From assembly GCA_903873395.1 (NCBI GenBank), contig CAIQOJ010000054.1:62001-126000 (forward strand): a DNA stretch of 64,000 nucleotides, written 5' to 3'. The position numbers and the translations under genes were made by a program. The notes under the pieces are model-generated. The model saw only the letters and a list, made by a program, of their open reading frames with translations, did no database searches and had not been told where the DNA came from. The stretch comes from an uncultured Acidimicrobiaceae bacterium. GTDB lineage: Bacteria; Actinomycetota; Acidimicrobiia; Acidimicrobiales; RAAP-2. Below are positions 8,554 to 17,050 of the stretch, piece after piece; position 1 is the stretch's first letter, and each line of letters opens with the position of its first letter.

Positions 8554-9798
8554 TCACAATCGTGCGGCGACCTCGGCAACCAGCAGATCGGTCAGGCTGG
8601 CCGGGGCAATGTAGGTCGATGGGTCAGTGACCCACTCGGTCTCACCATCCTGACCCATCCCTGCAGTGATCCCTCCCCGGCCACCGAGGACCTCGACGCC
8701 AAGCGATCGCACGCCCCACCAGGACACGAACACCTCGGCTGCCTTTCGTGGCCGTTCCTCAGGACTCATCTCGAGTGCGTCGAGCGCGGCCAGACAGACC
8801 CGAGCCTCACGATGGAGTTGGGACACCCATGGACCCACTGCATCGCCCCATGCTCCCGCTCGGCAGAGAACCGCTTCCTCCAACCACGTTCGCAGGTCAC
8901 CCGCAGCCCCATCTCGGCCAGCCACCAACCGGCGTCCGAGCTCGATTGGCACCTCGGAGTCACAACCCTCGGCCAGGACGCGCTGGTCCCCCACCGCTTC
9001 GAGCCACGCCTCGTAGGGATCGCCACCACGCAACCAGGCCGCAGCAGACAGCAGCGCAGGCAGGGAGGCGGCGGCTTGAACCATGGGGTTGGCCAGATAC
9101 CCCCCGACGTAGGGGACCAGGCCCGGATCACGCCCACGCAATGGGCCAGCTCGCAGCCTGGATGCCATGAGCGCATCGTTCACCGGGGTGTTGTCCCAGA
9201 GCAGGGGTCGGCGCCCGCCAACCGCTTGGGACCATGCCCTGGCTTCATCTGACGAGATCTCCGCGTTCACCACCAGCCGGCCGGTCCAACCGATCAGCAC
9301 ACCGGCTGGCACCCGAGCGTCGAGCTCGTCGAGATAGGGCGTGCGCACACACCCCGTGTAGTGCGTGGGAACCATGACCAGATCGACGTCATCTTCTAAT
9401 GCGTCGTCGAGCCAGGCCGTCAGATCGCCATGGAGAGCACCGAGACCGGGTGCTGGAGGAAGGTCGTCCAGGCAGAGCGCCACCAGCGTCACGCCTGCGT
9501 CAGTCGCTTGAGAGATCTTGGCCAACAGTGCCGCCCGGTCGCCGCGGTCGGAGGCATCGATGCTCAGACCTGGAGAGATGGCGTAGCCAACCCTGAGTCC
9601 TCCAGGTGCAGCCAGTTGGCCGAGCGCGTCGAGGAAGACGTCGTCATAGGGCTTGCGCCACTGTTCCCTATGGAGCGGGTCGTCTTTGGGGGCGTAGATG
9701 TAAGTGTCCATCCCTGCGGCGCAGAGCGTCTCCGACAGACGCCGGCGGTCGTCCCATGACCAGGGTGGGCCGTAGAAGCCTTCGATGATCCCGCGCAC
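8554..9798 (-). CDS. beta-N-acetylglucosaminidase (GH84, O-GlcNAcase-like)
   Basis: MRGIIEGFYGPPWSWDDRRRL...DTYIYAPKDDPLHREQWRKPY; double-Asp LALCLDDLPP motif as in GH84. Confidence 0.82.
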   Translation of the reverse strand: MRGIIEGFYGPPWSWDDRRRLSETLCAAGMDTYIYAPKDDPLHREQWRKPYDDVFLDALGQLAAPGGLRVGYAISPGLSIDASDRGDRAALLAKISQATDAGVTLVALCLDDLPPAPGLGALHGDLTAWLDDALEDDVDLVMVPTHYTGCVRTPYLDELDARVPAGVLIGWTGRLVVNAEISSDEARAWSQAVGGRRPLLWDNTPVNDALMASRLRAGPLRGRDPGLVPYVGGYLANPMVQAAASLPALLSAAAWLRGGDPYEAWLEAVGDQRVLAEGCDSEVPIELGRRLVAGRDGAAGDLRTWLEEAVLCRAGAWGDAVGPWVSQLHREARVCLAALDALEMSPEERPRKAAEVFVSWWGVRSLGVEVLGGRGGITAGMGQDGETEWVTDPSTYIAPASLTDLLVAEVAARL

Positions 9799-9807
9799 GT
9801 GACCTCG

Positions 9808-10221
9808 TCACACTGAGGTCGACAGCGCGGAACGAACCGCTTCGACCTGGGAAGGCACCACTCGCCACCACGTCCAGCGTCCTCGCTTCTCCCCAGTGAT
9901 GAGACCGGCTGCGGCCAACTTCGAGGTGTGATGTGAAATGGTCGGCTGGCTCTTACCCATCGGGGCCTCCAAATTGCACGAGCACACCTCGTCGTCCGAA
10001 GCGATGATCGAGAAGATCCTCAAGCGCACCGGATCAGCCAGGGCGGCAAGTACCCCGGCCAGAGCATCGGCATCCTCCTCGGCCAGTGGGCCGCATGACA
10101 CGGGCCCGCAACACAACGGCGTACCACTGCCCTGCTGGCCTAGAGGCACCTGCGGATCAGGAGTCATTGCTCTGCTTTCATCGCCAATCGACATGTCAAC
10201 CACTGAAGATCTCCTCGCCAC
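9808..10221 (-). CDS. arsR: ArsR-family metalloregulator
   Basis: ALADPVRLRIFSIIASDDEVCSCNLEAPMGKSQPTISHHTSKLAAAGLI; ExCxCxL metal-sensing motif; start codon uncertain. Confidence 0.88.
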   Translation of the reverse strand: MARRSSVVDMSIGDESRAMTPDPQVPLGQQGSGTPLCCGPVSCGPLAEEDADALAGVLAALADPVRLRIFSIIASDDEVCSCNLEAPMGKSQPTISHHTSKLAAAGLITGEKRGRWTWWRVVPSQVEAVRSALSTSV

Positions 10222-10362
10222 CGTCTGTCACCCATGCTTCCTCCAGGTTGGTATCTGCCGACCGACTCATGCCTGCGTGCGCGTGCCGACGGGAACCTGA
10301 TGACGGTGTTGATCGACACCGCCAACCACCCGCATCGACCGTGCATGGTCGACGACTTCGTA

Positions 10363-10417
10363 TTGACACCTATCGATCTATGGCGCATACTCCCATCGAC
10401 ACTCATCAATCTAATGG
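10363..10417 (+). promoter_or_regulatory. promoter and probable ArsR operator for arsI-aqp-arsC
   Basis: TTGACA (10363-10368), 17-nt spacer, CATACT (10386-10391); two related half-sites gacacctatcgatctatgg (10365) and gacactcatcaatctaatgg (10398). Confidence 0.65.
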
Positions 10418-10429
10418 GAGGTGGCCACT

Positions 10430-10915
10430 GTGTCACGGGTCCAACTCGCTCTGAACGTTTCCAGCCTTGACGAGTCCATCGCGTTCTACACAAGCCTCTT
10501 TGGCACCGGGCCCGCCAAGGTCCGTCCTGGCTATGCCAACTTCGCCATCGAGGAGCCGCCTCTCAAGTTGGTCCTGATCGAAGGTGCCGGCGAACCAGGA
10601 TCGATCAACCATCTTGGGGTCGAGGTGCCGACCACGGGCCACGTTACCGAGGCAACCTCTCGACTGGCCGGGGAAGGTCTGGCCACGGACATCGAGGAGC
10701 AGACGACGTGCTGCTATGCGGTCCAGGACAAGGTGTGGGTCGATGGGCCTGATGGTGCCAAATGGGAGGTCTACACCGTGCTCGCCGATGCCGAGGGCAA
10801 CGAAGGTCTTGGCGGTGATGAACGGTGCTGCACGTCGACGACCATCACGTCGACGGCCATCACGTCGACGACCACGACGACCGATGCCCTACCGGCATCG
10901 TCGTCGTGCTGCTGA
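10430..10915 (+). CDS. arsI: ArsI/CadI-family glyoxalase-fold protein (organoarsenical C-As lyase type)
   Basis: VSRVQLALNVSSLDESIAFYTSLFG...EQTTCCYAVQDKVWVDGPDGAKWEVYTVLAD; vicinal Cys pair; ars context. Confidence 0.85.
   Translation: MSRVQLALNVSSLDESIAFYTSLFGTGPAKVRPGYANFAIEEPPLKLVLIEGAGEPGSINHLGVEVPTTGHVTEATSRLAGEGLATDIEEQTTCCYAVQDKVWVDGPDGAKWEVYTVLADAEGNEGLGGDERCCTSTTITSTAITSTTTTTDALPASSSCC
10831..10875. repeat. 15-nt tandem repeat x3 in the 3' coding region of arsI
   Basis: cacgtcgacgaccat / cacgtcgacggccat / cacgtcgacgaccac, encoding TSTTI-TSTAI-TSTTT. Confidence 0.9.
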
Positions 10916-10921
10916 GCCGTC

Positions 10922-11695
10922 ATGGGCGCAATCGCTCTGTGGCGTCGCTTGGTAGCTGAGTTTCTGGGCAGCGCCATGCTGGCTGCCATCGTGGTCGGAT
11001 CCGGTATCGCTGCCCAACAGCTCTCGCCGTCGGATACGGGCTTGGAGTTGCTGGAGAACGCCTTGGTCACCGGCGCAGGCCTGGTGGCCATCATCTTGAT
11101 GTTCGCCTCGGTGTCGGGTGCGCACTACAACCCGGTGGTCTCGTTCGTCGACTGGGCCTTCGGGGGAATCTCCCTGCGCGATGCTGCCGCCTACGTGCCT
11201 GCTCAGGTAACAGGGTGCATCACCGGGGCTCTCGTGGCCAACGTGATGTTCTCACTGTCCACCGTGTCGATCTCGACCCATGAACGGGCGACGGGACCTC
11301 ATCTGCTGTCCGAGGCGATTGCCACCGCCGGACTGCTGCTGGTCATCTTCTCTCTGGCTCGAACCGATCGCTCCTCGATCACGCCAGCGGCCGTCGGGGC
11401 CTACATCACCGCCGCCTACTTCTTCTGCTCATCGACCAGCTTTGCCAATCCGGCCATCACCGTTGGCCGCATGTTCTCCAACACCTTCGCTGGCATCGCC
11501 CCGACCTCCGTGCTCCCCTTCATCGGGGCACAGGTCGTCGGGGCAGTGGTGGCGGTCGGGCTGATCAGGACGTTGTTCCCCGGACTCACTCCTGAGCAGG
11601 CCGAAGACATCCTTACGCCTTCATTCGAATCAGACCCGAGTCGTGCTCCCAGTCCCGACCTCGACACCGTTCCAGACAGAGGAGTAGCACCATGA
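10922..11695 (+). CDS. aquaporin/MIP-family channel in ars operon
   Basis: LVAEFLGSAMLAAIVVGSGI, SGAHYNPVVSF and FANPAITVGRMFSNTFAGI (NPx half-helix motifs). Confidence 0.87.
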   Translation: MGAIALWRRLVAEFLGSAMLAAIVVGSGIAAQQLSPSDTGLELLENALVTGAGLVAIILMFASVSGAHYNPVVSFVDWAFGGISLRDAAAYVPAQVTGCITGALVANVMFSLSTVSISTHERATGPHLLSEAIATAGLLLVIFSLARTDRSSITPAAVGAYITAAYFFCSSTSFANPAITVGRMFSNTFAGIAPTSVLPFIGAQVVGAVVAVGLIRTLFPGLTPEQAEDILTPSFESDPSRAPSPDLDTVPDRGVAP

Positions 11696-12096
11696 CCACC
11701 GAACGCCCTGTTGTCCTGTTCCTGTGTGTCCACAACGCCGGACGTTCGCAGATGGGAGCAGCCCTCCTTGCCGAGCGAGCCGGCGACCGCATCGACGTAC
11801 TGTCCGCAGGATCAGCACCGGGAGAGTCGCTCAATCCGGCCGTAGTGGAGGTCTTGGCTGAACTCGACATCGACATCACAGGCAACCGCCCCACCCGACT
11901 CACCGACGACATGGCCCGCACGGCGGATGTCGTGGTGACCATGGGCTGTGGCGATGCCTGTCCGGTCTACCCGGGCAAGCGCTACCTGGACTGGGAACTC
12001 GACGATCCAGCGGGGCGAAGTGTCGAAGAGGTCCGGGTCATCCGAGACGACATCGCTGGGCGGATCGAACTCCTCGTGGCCGAACTCGTGGGTTGA
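11692..12096 (+). CDS. arsC: arsenate reductase, low-molecular-weight phosphatase type
   Basis: VLFLCVHNAGRSQMGAALL (CX5R), VTMGCGDACPVYPGKRYLDWELDDP; start overlaps preceding stop. Confidence 0.9.
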   Translation: MTTERPVVLFLCVHNAGRSQMGAALLAERAGDRIDVLSAGSAPGESLNPAVVEVLAELDIDITGNRPTRLTDDMARTADVVVTMGCGDACPVYPGKRYLDWELDDPAGRSVEEVRVIRDDIAGRIELLVAELVG

Positions 12097-12164
12097 GGGC
12101 AGCACTTCCAACATCAGCCAGCAGTCAGGGCCCCGAAATGACCGTCGTAGTAGGGTCCTCACCC

Positions 12165-13034
12165 ATGGCCAGACGGGACGCAGATGTCGGCCCGGCCCAG
12201 TTGCTGCGCCAGAGGCGGACCTCCGTCGATGAGGTCACCGAAACCCTTGAAGCCCTCGGGCCAGGAGCAGACCCGGCGAAGGTGGCTTCGGTCATGCGCT
12301 CCGCACTCGAGCAGCCGACGCTGGGGTTTCTCTCCGAACTTCCTGGTGGCGTCGAGCGACTGGTGACCCAATCGGTCGAGGACTACGTGCGGTTTTCGCC
12401 CAATCCGGCCTCCAACGCCCAGACGGCGGCCGGCCTGGTCAGGATTCTCCTCCTCCAGAACGTCGATCTGCTCTGGTGGGACGACGAGCCGGACTTCGCC
12501 ACCGTGGATGACTTCACCCGAGCCGACATGACCGACCTCGTGGACGAACGGCGGGCTGGACGAGTCCGATTCTCCTTCGGCATTGCCTCCGACGGCCTGA
12601 TCCGTCGATCCCGCGACTTTGCCGTGCAACGGCTGATGCCCTGGCGCGAACCTCGCGGTCCTGGACTTGCCTTCACGGCGATCCGGCCAGCCATGCTCGG
12701 ACTGCTCAACGAGGTGGCCGACCGGGTGGCCGCCATCGCCCCGGCTGGCACGCCACCCATCCGAGTCAACTCCATCGTTCGCACGATTGACCATCAGCTC
12801 CACCTCAAGAGCCTCGGCTTCTCGGCCTTGCTGCCCAGCGTCCACTGTCGCGGTTGGGCCGCCGACATCGAGGTGGATTGGATGGCCCGGTTCGGTGCCG
12901 ACGATGCCGTGCGCACCGTGCTAGGTGACTATCTCGACCGCGGCGTACTCAACGTCATCGACGAAGGTCGGGCCTGGCATGTCTGCCTCGACCCTGCCGA
13001 CGCGCCGCGCTACGAAGCACTGGGTAAGGCCTGA
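12165..13034 (+). CDS. M15/DUF5715-like metallopeptidase-type protein
   Basis: PSVHCRGWAADIEVDW (SxHxxGxAxD) and VIDEGRAWHVCL; ends 3 nt before the AsnB-type gene. Confidence 0.6.
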   Translation: MARRDADVGPAQLLRQRRTSVDEVTETLEALGPGADPAKVASVMRSALEQPTLGFLSELPGGVERLVTQSVEDYVRFSPNPASNAQTAAGLVRILLLQNVDLLWWDDEPDFATVDDFTRADMTDLVDERRAGRVRFSFGIASDGLIRRSRDFAVQRLMPWREPRGPGLAFTAIRPAMLGLLNEVADRVAAIAPAGTPPIRVNSIVRTIDHQLHLKSLGFSALLPSVHCRGWAADIEVDWMARFGADDAVRTVLGDYLDRGVLNVIDEGRAWHVCLDPADAPRYEALGKA

Positions 13035-13037
13035 CCC

Positions 13038-14642
13038 ATGTGTGGCATTGCCCTGGTACTGGGCGGCAACATGACCGCCGCCGATCGGCGGCGCTTCGAT
13101 GCCATGGTGGATGGGATCGAACCACGAGGTGAATCCCTCGAAGAAGAACGAGGTCCCGACGCCCTGCTCGCCACGTCTCGGCTCAAGATTGTCGACCGCG
13201 AGCATGCCGTCCAGCCTTGGCGGGACGCCACGGGACGGTGGAGCCTCTGCTACAACGGCGAGGTCTTCAATCACGCCGAGCTCCGCTCTCAACTGATTGC
13301 CGAGGGTCGCGTCCTGAACTCGGTCAGCGACACCGAAGTCGTCCTCGAGGCGTGGCTGGCTTGGGGCACTGCTTCATTGACCGCCTTCCGGGGGGAGTTC
13401 GCCTTTGCCGTCGTCGATCACTCCGATGGCTCGGTCTTTGTGGCCCGGGATCCCGCCGGGATCAAGCCCCTCTACTTCGCTCTCGGACCCGACCGTCTCT
13501 ACCTCGCGTCAGAGATCAAGTCGCTGGCCCCGCTCGGTATCTCCATCGACGAGGTCCCCCCCGGCCACTGCGGCACGTCAACGGCAGGGCGCCGTCCGGA
13601 GCTGCACCCCTACATCGACCTCTCCCGCCTAGGCGAAGGCGAGCCGATGATCGAGGATGTCGACGAGGCCGTGGCCAGCGTGCGCTCCGCCGTCGTGACC
13701 GCCATCGAGCGGCGGGTCGATACCGATCTTCCGGTGGGCGTCATCTTGTCGGGGGGTCTGGACTCATCACTGGTGGCCACCCAAGTCGCTCGCCTCCATC
13801 CGAACTGCACCGCCTTCACCGTCGGGGCACCGGGCTCCGAGGACCTTGACTACGCCCGCCGCCTGACCGCAGACCTAGGCATGCGCCACGTAGTGGTCGA
13901 GGTGACGCCTCGGTCGATCTCCCGATCTCAGGTCCGCGAAGCGGTACGTGTGGCCGAAGCCACCGAATACGGAGACGCCATCAATGCGGTCGTCTCGATG
14001 GCCGTCTTTGCCGCGGTCCACGCCGAAGGCATCAAGGTCGTCTTGACCGGTGATGGCTCAGACGAGCTGTTCGGCGGGTACCAGATGTATGCCGACGTCG
14101 ACTCGGCCACCGCTCGCCAGCTCTTCCTCCACAAGATCGGCCAACTGGCGCGCACCGAGCTCCAGCGGGTCGACCGCACCTCGATGGGCCAGTGCGTCGA
14201 GGCCCGAGTTCCCTTTCTCGACCTCGACCTACTCCTCTTGTCGATGCGCATCCCCGTGGACGTCAAAGTGCGGGATCACTACGAGAAGTGGGTGCTGCGC
14301 GAAGCCTTCCGCCAGGACCTTCCCGAGTACATCCTGGCCCGCCACAAGAACCCAATGTCTCACTCGTCAGGCCTGCACGAGCGTGTGCGCCTCTACAAGC
14401 CGCTGATGTCTCGCTGGCACCGCAGCTATGGCTACGACCTGGCCGGACCGATGCGCCGCGACTTCTCGGTCGAGCTACTGCGGGCCGACAATGATGTGGA
14501 CGCAGCCCTGGCTGCCTCAGCGCTCGGCCAGGACTACTCGCCCATGGAGCAGGCCCGGGACCTCGTCGGCGCTGTCCTCTGGAATGCCCGCAATGCCCTG
14601 GCCCCCGGGCGTTCGAGTCGAGAAGGACGCTCGCCGACCTGA
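13038..14642 (+). CDS. asparagine synthase (glutamine-hydrolysing) family amidotransferase
   Basis: MCGIALVLGG (catalytic Cys2), RDPAGIKPLYFA, GVILSGGLDSSLVA, VVLTGDGSDELFGGY. Confidence 0.9.
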   Translation: MCGIALVLGGNMTAADRRRFDAMVDGIEPRGESLEEERGPDALLATSRLKIVDREHAVQPWRDATGRWSLCYNGEVFNHAELRSQLIAEGRVLNSVSDTEVVLEAWLAWGTASLTAFRGEFAFAVVDHSDGSVFVARDPAGIKPLYFALGPDRLYLASEIKSLAPLGISIDEVPPGHCGTSTAGRRPELHPYIDLSRLGEGEPMIEDVDEAVASVRSAVVTAIERRVDTDLPVGVILSGGLDSSLVATQVARLHPNCTAFTVGAPGSEDLDYARRLTADLGMRHVVVEVTPRSISRSQVREAVRVAEATEYGDAINAVVSMAVFAAVHAEGIKVVLTGDGSDELFGGYQMYADVDSATARQLFLHKIGQLARTELQRVDRTSMGQCVEARVPFLDLDLLLLSMRIPVDVKVRDHYEKWVLREAFRQDLPEYILARHKNPMSHSSGLHERVRLYKPLMSRWHRSYGYDLAGPMRRDFSVELLRADNDVDAALAASALGQDYSPMEQARDLVGAVLWNARNALAPGRSSREGRSPT

Positions 14643-14683
14643 ACAGGTGGGCCACGGAGCGACCGGCGTAGAGCCCTGCGGCC

Positions 14684-16939
14684 CTATTGGTGGCGCATCA
14701 GGTGCTCGAGTTCGGCCTCGAGGTGGAAGGGGGGCGGAGGACCGGTCGTGATGGTCACCGAGTCCAGGGAGCCCGGAGCCGGGAAAGGCGGCAGATAGTC
14801 GTCGGTCACCGGGAAGGGCCGACTCCACCCGACGGTCAAAAAGGCACCATCCGGTGCCCAACTGAGGGGGATCTGCGAAAGCGAACCCTCCGCCAAAACC
14901 TCGCCGTCAGCCTCCAGCGTCACGGTGAACCCACCATTCTCGGACGGCGCAACGACGACACGAAGAACCCGGCTGCCCGCAGGCACGGGAGCCCGGGTCG
15001 CTTCGATACGTCCGTCGACCTGCTGAAGAAGGGCCAAGTCACCGTCGAGCAGGACCAGAGCCCATCCGCTGATCCAATCCCCTTGCTCGACCACCGTGCC
15101 GGACACACCCGGTCCGACGGCCCCGTCAAAGCGGGCCGTCACCGTGTAGCCACCGAAGAGCACCGGGGCGTGAGACTCATGGACCTTGTCCCCCACCGCC
15201 AATGCATAGCGGTCTCGAAAGGACACCCACGGCAAGGCCAGATGGCCGATGCGGTTGTCGCGGGAGTCGTCCAAGGGGAACACGCCGTTGCGCTCGGCCT
15301 CGCTCTCCCACAGGGCCACCAGTTCGGCCAACCGCTCAGGGTGCACGTCGGCGAGGTCGTGACGTTCGGTCGGGTCCGACCGGGTGTCGAACAGGGACCA
15401 GCGATCGTCGGCGAAGCGCGCACTGCCCACCATGGCATCGCGCTCGGCCGCGGTGAGTTGATTGACATGGTCGGTGACGGCTTTCCAACCGTCTCGATAG
15501 ATGGCTCGACTGCCCCAGCACTCGAAGTACTGCGTCGTGTGGAGGTCCTCAAAACCGGGGTCATCGAGCACGTCTCGCTGAGACACCCCGTCCAATGACA
15601 TCTGCGGCACACCCCCCACGGAGTCCGGCATCTCCAGGCCCAAAAGATCGAGAAGGGTAGGAAGCAGATCGGTGGCATGGACGTACTGATGGCGTAGCGT
15701 TCCGGCTTGGGCGCCAAGCCCCTTGGGCCACGACACGATGAACGGGTCGCGCACCCCACCTTCGTAGGTGTAGCGCTTCCATCGCTGAAATGGCGTATTC
15801 CCGGCCAGCGCCCATCCCCAGGGATAGTGACCACTCGACCGGAAGCCACCGAGATCCTCGAGGTGGCGATACTCCTCGTCCAGATCATCAGGCTGGTCGT
15901 TGAGGTAGTGGCGCAGCTGGTTCCATGTGCCGTTCGGCCCACCTTCGGCAGAACAACCGTTGTCGCTGACCAGGACGACAATGGTGTCATCCCGCTCGCC
16001 CATCTCCTCGAGAGCTTGGAACAGGCGGCCGAGCTGGTCGTCGGCGTGGGCCACAAAAGCGGCAAAGGCCTCCATCATCCGGGCATAGAGGTGTTGGCGC
16101 TCCGGTTCGACATCGTCCCAAGGTTCCACCCAGGAAGGCCGGGGCGAGAGTTCGACCTCAGGCCCCACGATGCCGAGGGCCTGCTGGCGCTCCAAGGTGG
16201 CCTGACGCCACGCGTCCCATCCTCCGTCGAAACGACCTCGAAACCGATCGAGATAGTCCGGCGGTGCCTGATGAGGAGCGTGCGGCGCCCCACTCGCATA
16301 CCAGAGCAAAAAGGGTCGATCCGGGCTCGACAGGCGGAGATCCCTCACGTGGGCGATTGCCTCGTCGACCAGGTCGACTTCCAGGTGATAGCCCTCATCG
16401 GGAGTCCGTGGTGGCTCGACGTGGTGCTGGTCTCGCACCAAGTTGGGCGTCCACTGATTCGTCTCACCGTTGAGGAATCCGTAGTAACGCTCGAAGCCCA
16501 GACCGGTGGGCCACATATCGAAGGGCCCGGTGGCCCGCTGGTCACGAGGCACCAAGTGCCACTTCCCGATGGCGTAGGTGGCATATCCCTCCTGGTTCAA
16601 CACCTGGGCCAAGGTGCCCGCGCCCTGAGGGAACTGCCCCCGGTAACCCGGGAAGTTCAGCGGAAGGTCGGGCAGCATGCCCATGCCCACCCGGTGGTGA
16701 TTGCGTCCGGTCAGCAGACAAGCCCGAGTAGGGCTACAGATGGCGGTCGTGTGGAAGTTGGTGAACCGCACACCACGATCGGCAAGAGCATCGAGGTTCG
16801 GCGTCTCCAGATCGGATCCGTAGCAACCCAACTGGGCGAACCCGAGGTCGTCGAGGACGATGACCACAACATTGGGAGCATCGGCTCGAAAGGTGCGATC
16901 CGAGCGCGTCGGGCGAGCATCAGCAAGGGTTCGTTCCAC
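14684..16939 (-). CDS. arylsulfatase (formylglycine-dependent sulfatase)
   Basis: PNVVVIVLDDLGFAQLGCYG; CSPTRACLLTGRNHHRVGMG (CxPxR). Confidence 0.92.
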   Translation of the reverse strand: MERTLADARPTRSDRTFRADAPNVVVIVLDDLGFAQLGCYGSDLETPNLDALADRGVRFTNFHTTAICSPTRACLLTGRNHHRVGMGMLPDLPLNFPGYRGQFPQGAGTLAQVLNQEGYATYAIGKWHLVPRDQRATGPFDMWPTGLGFERYYGFLNGETNQWTPNLVRDQHHVEPPRTPDEGYHLEVDLVDEAIAHVRDLRLSSPDRPFLLWYASGAPHAPHQAPPDYLDRFRGRFDGGWDAWRQATLERQQALGIVGPEVELSPRPSWVEPWDDVEPERQHLYARMMEAFAAFVAHADDQLGRLFQALEEMGERDDTIVVLVSDNGCSAEGGPNGTWNQLRHYLNDQPDDLDEEYRHLEDLGGFRSSGHYPWGWALAGNTPFQRWKRYTYEGGVRDPFIVSWPKGLGAQAGTLRHQYVHATDLLPTLLDLLGLEMPDSVGGVPQMSLDGVSQRDVLDDPGFEDLHTTQYFECWGSRAIYRDGWKAVTDHVNQLTAAERDAMVGSARFADDRWSLFDTRSDPTERHDLADVHPERLAELVALWESEAERNGVFPLDDSRDNRIGHLALPWVSFRDRYALAVGDKVHESHAPVLFGGYTVTARFDGAVGPGVSGTVVEQGDWISGWALVLLDGDLALLQQVDGRIEATRAPVPAGSRVLRVVVAPSENGGFTVTLEADGEVLAEGSLSQIPLSWAPDGAFLTVGWSRPFPVTDDYLPPFPAPGSLDSVTITTGPPPPFHLEAELEHLMRHQ

Positions 16940-17050
16940 GTCCCGTATCTACTCCTTCCACTCGACATCGGCAATCCCACTCGTGCACGACCCTGCAGAC
17001 AGGCCACTGCGAGCGAGGTGATGCGCATCGGTCGTTCCGAGATCGGGTGA

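Noticed and set aside
12165-14642. Lasso peptide cluster (AsnB-like plus peptidase)
   Set aside because: No small precursor ORF, no B1/B2 leader-binding or transglutaminase-like protein, no ABC exporter nearby.
15707-17050. 447-aa plus-strand ORF overlapping the sulfatase
   Set aside because: Antisense shadow of a gene with an intact CxPxR sulfatase site.
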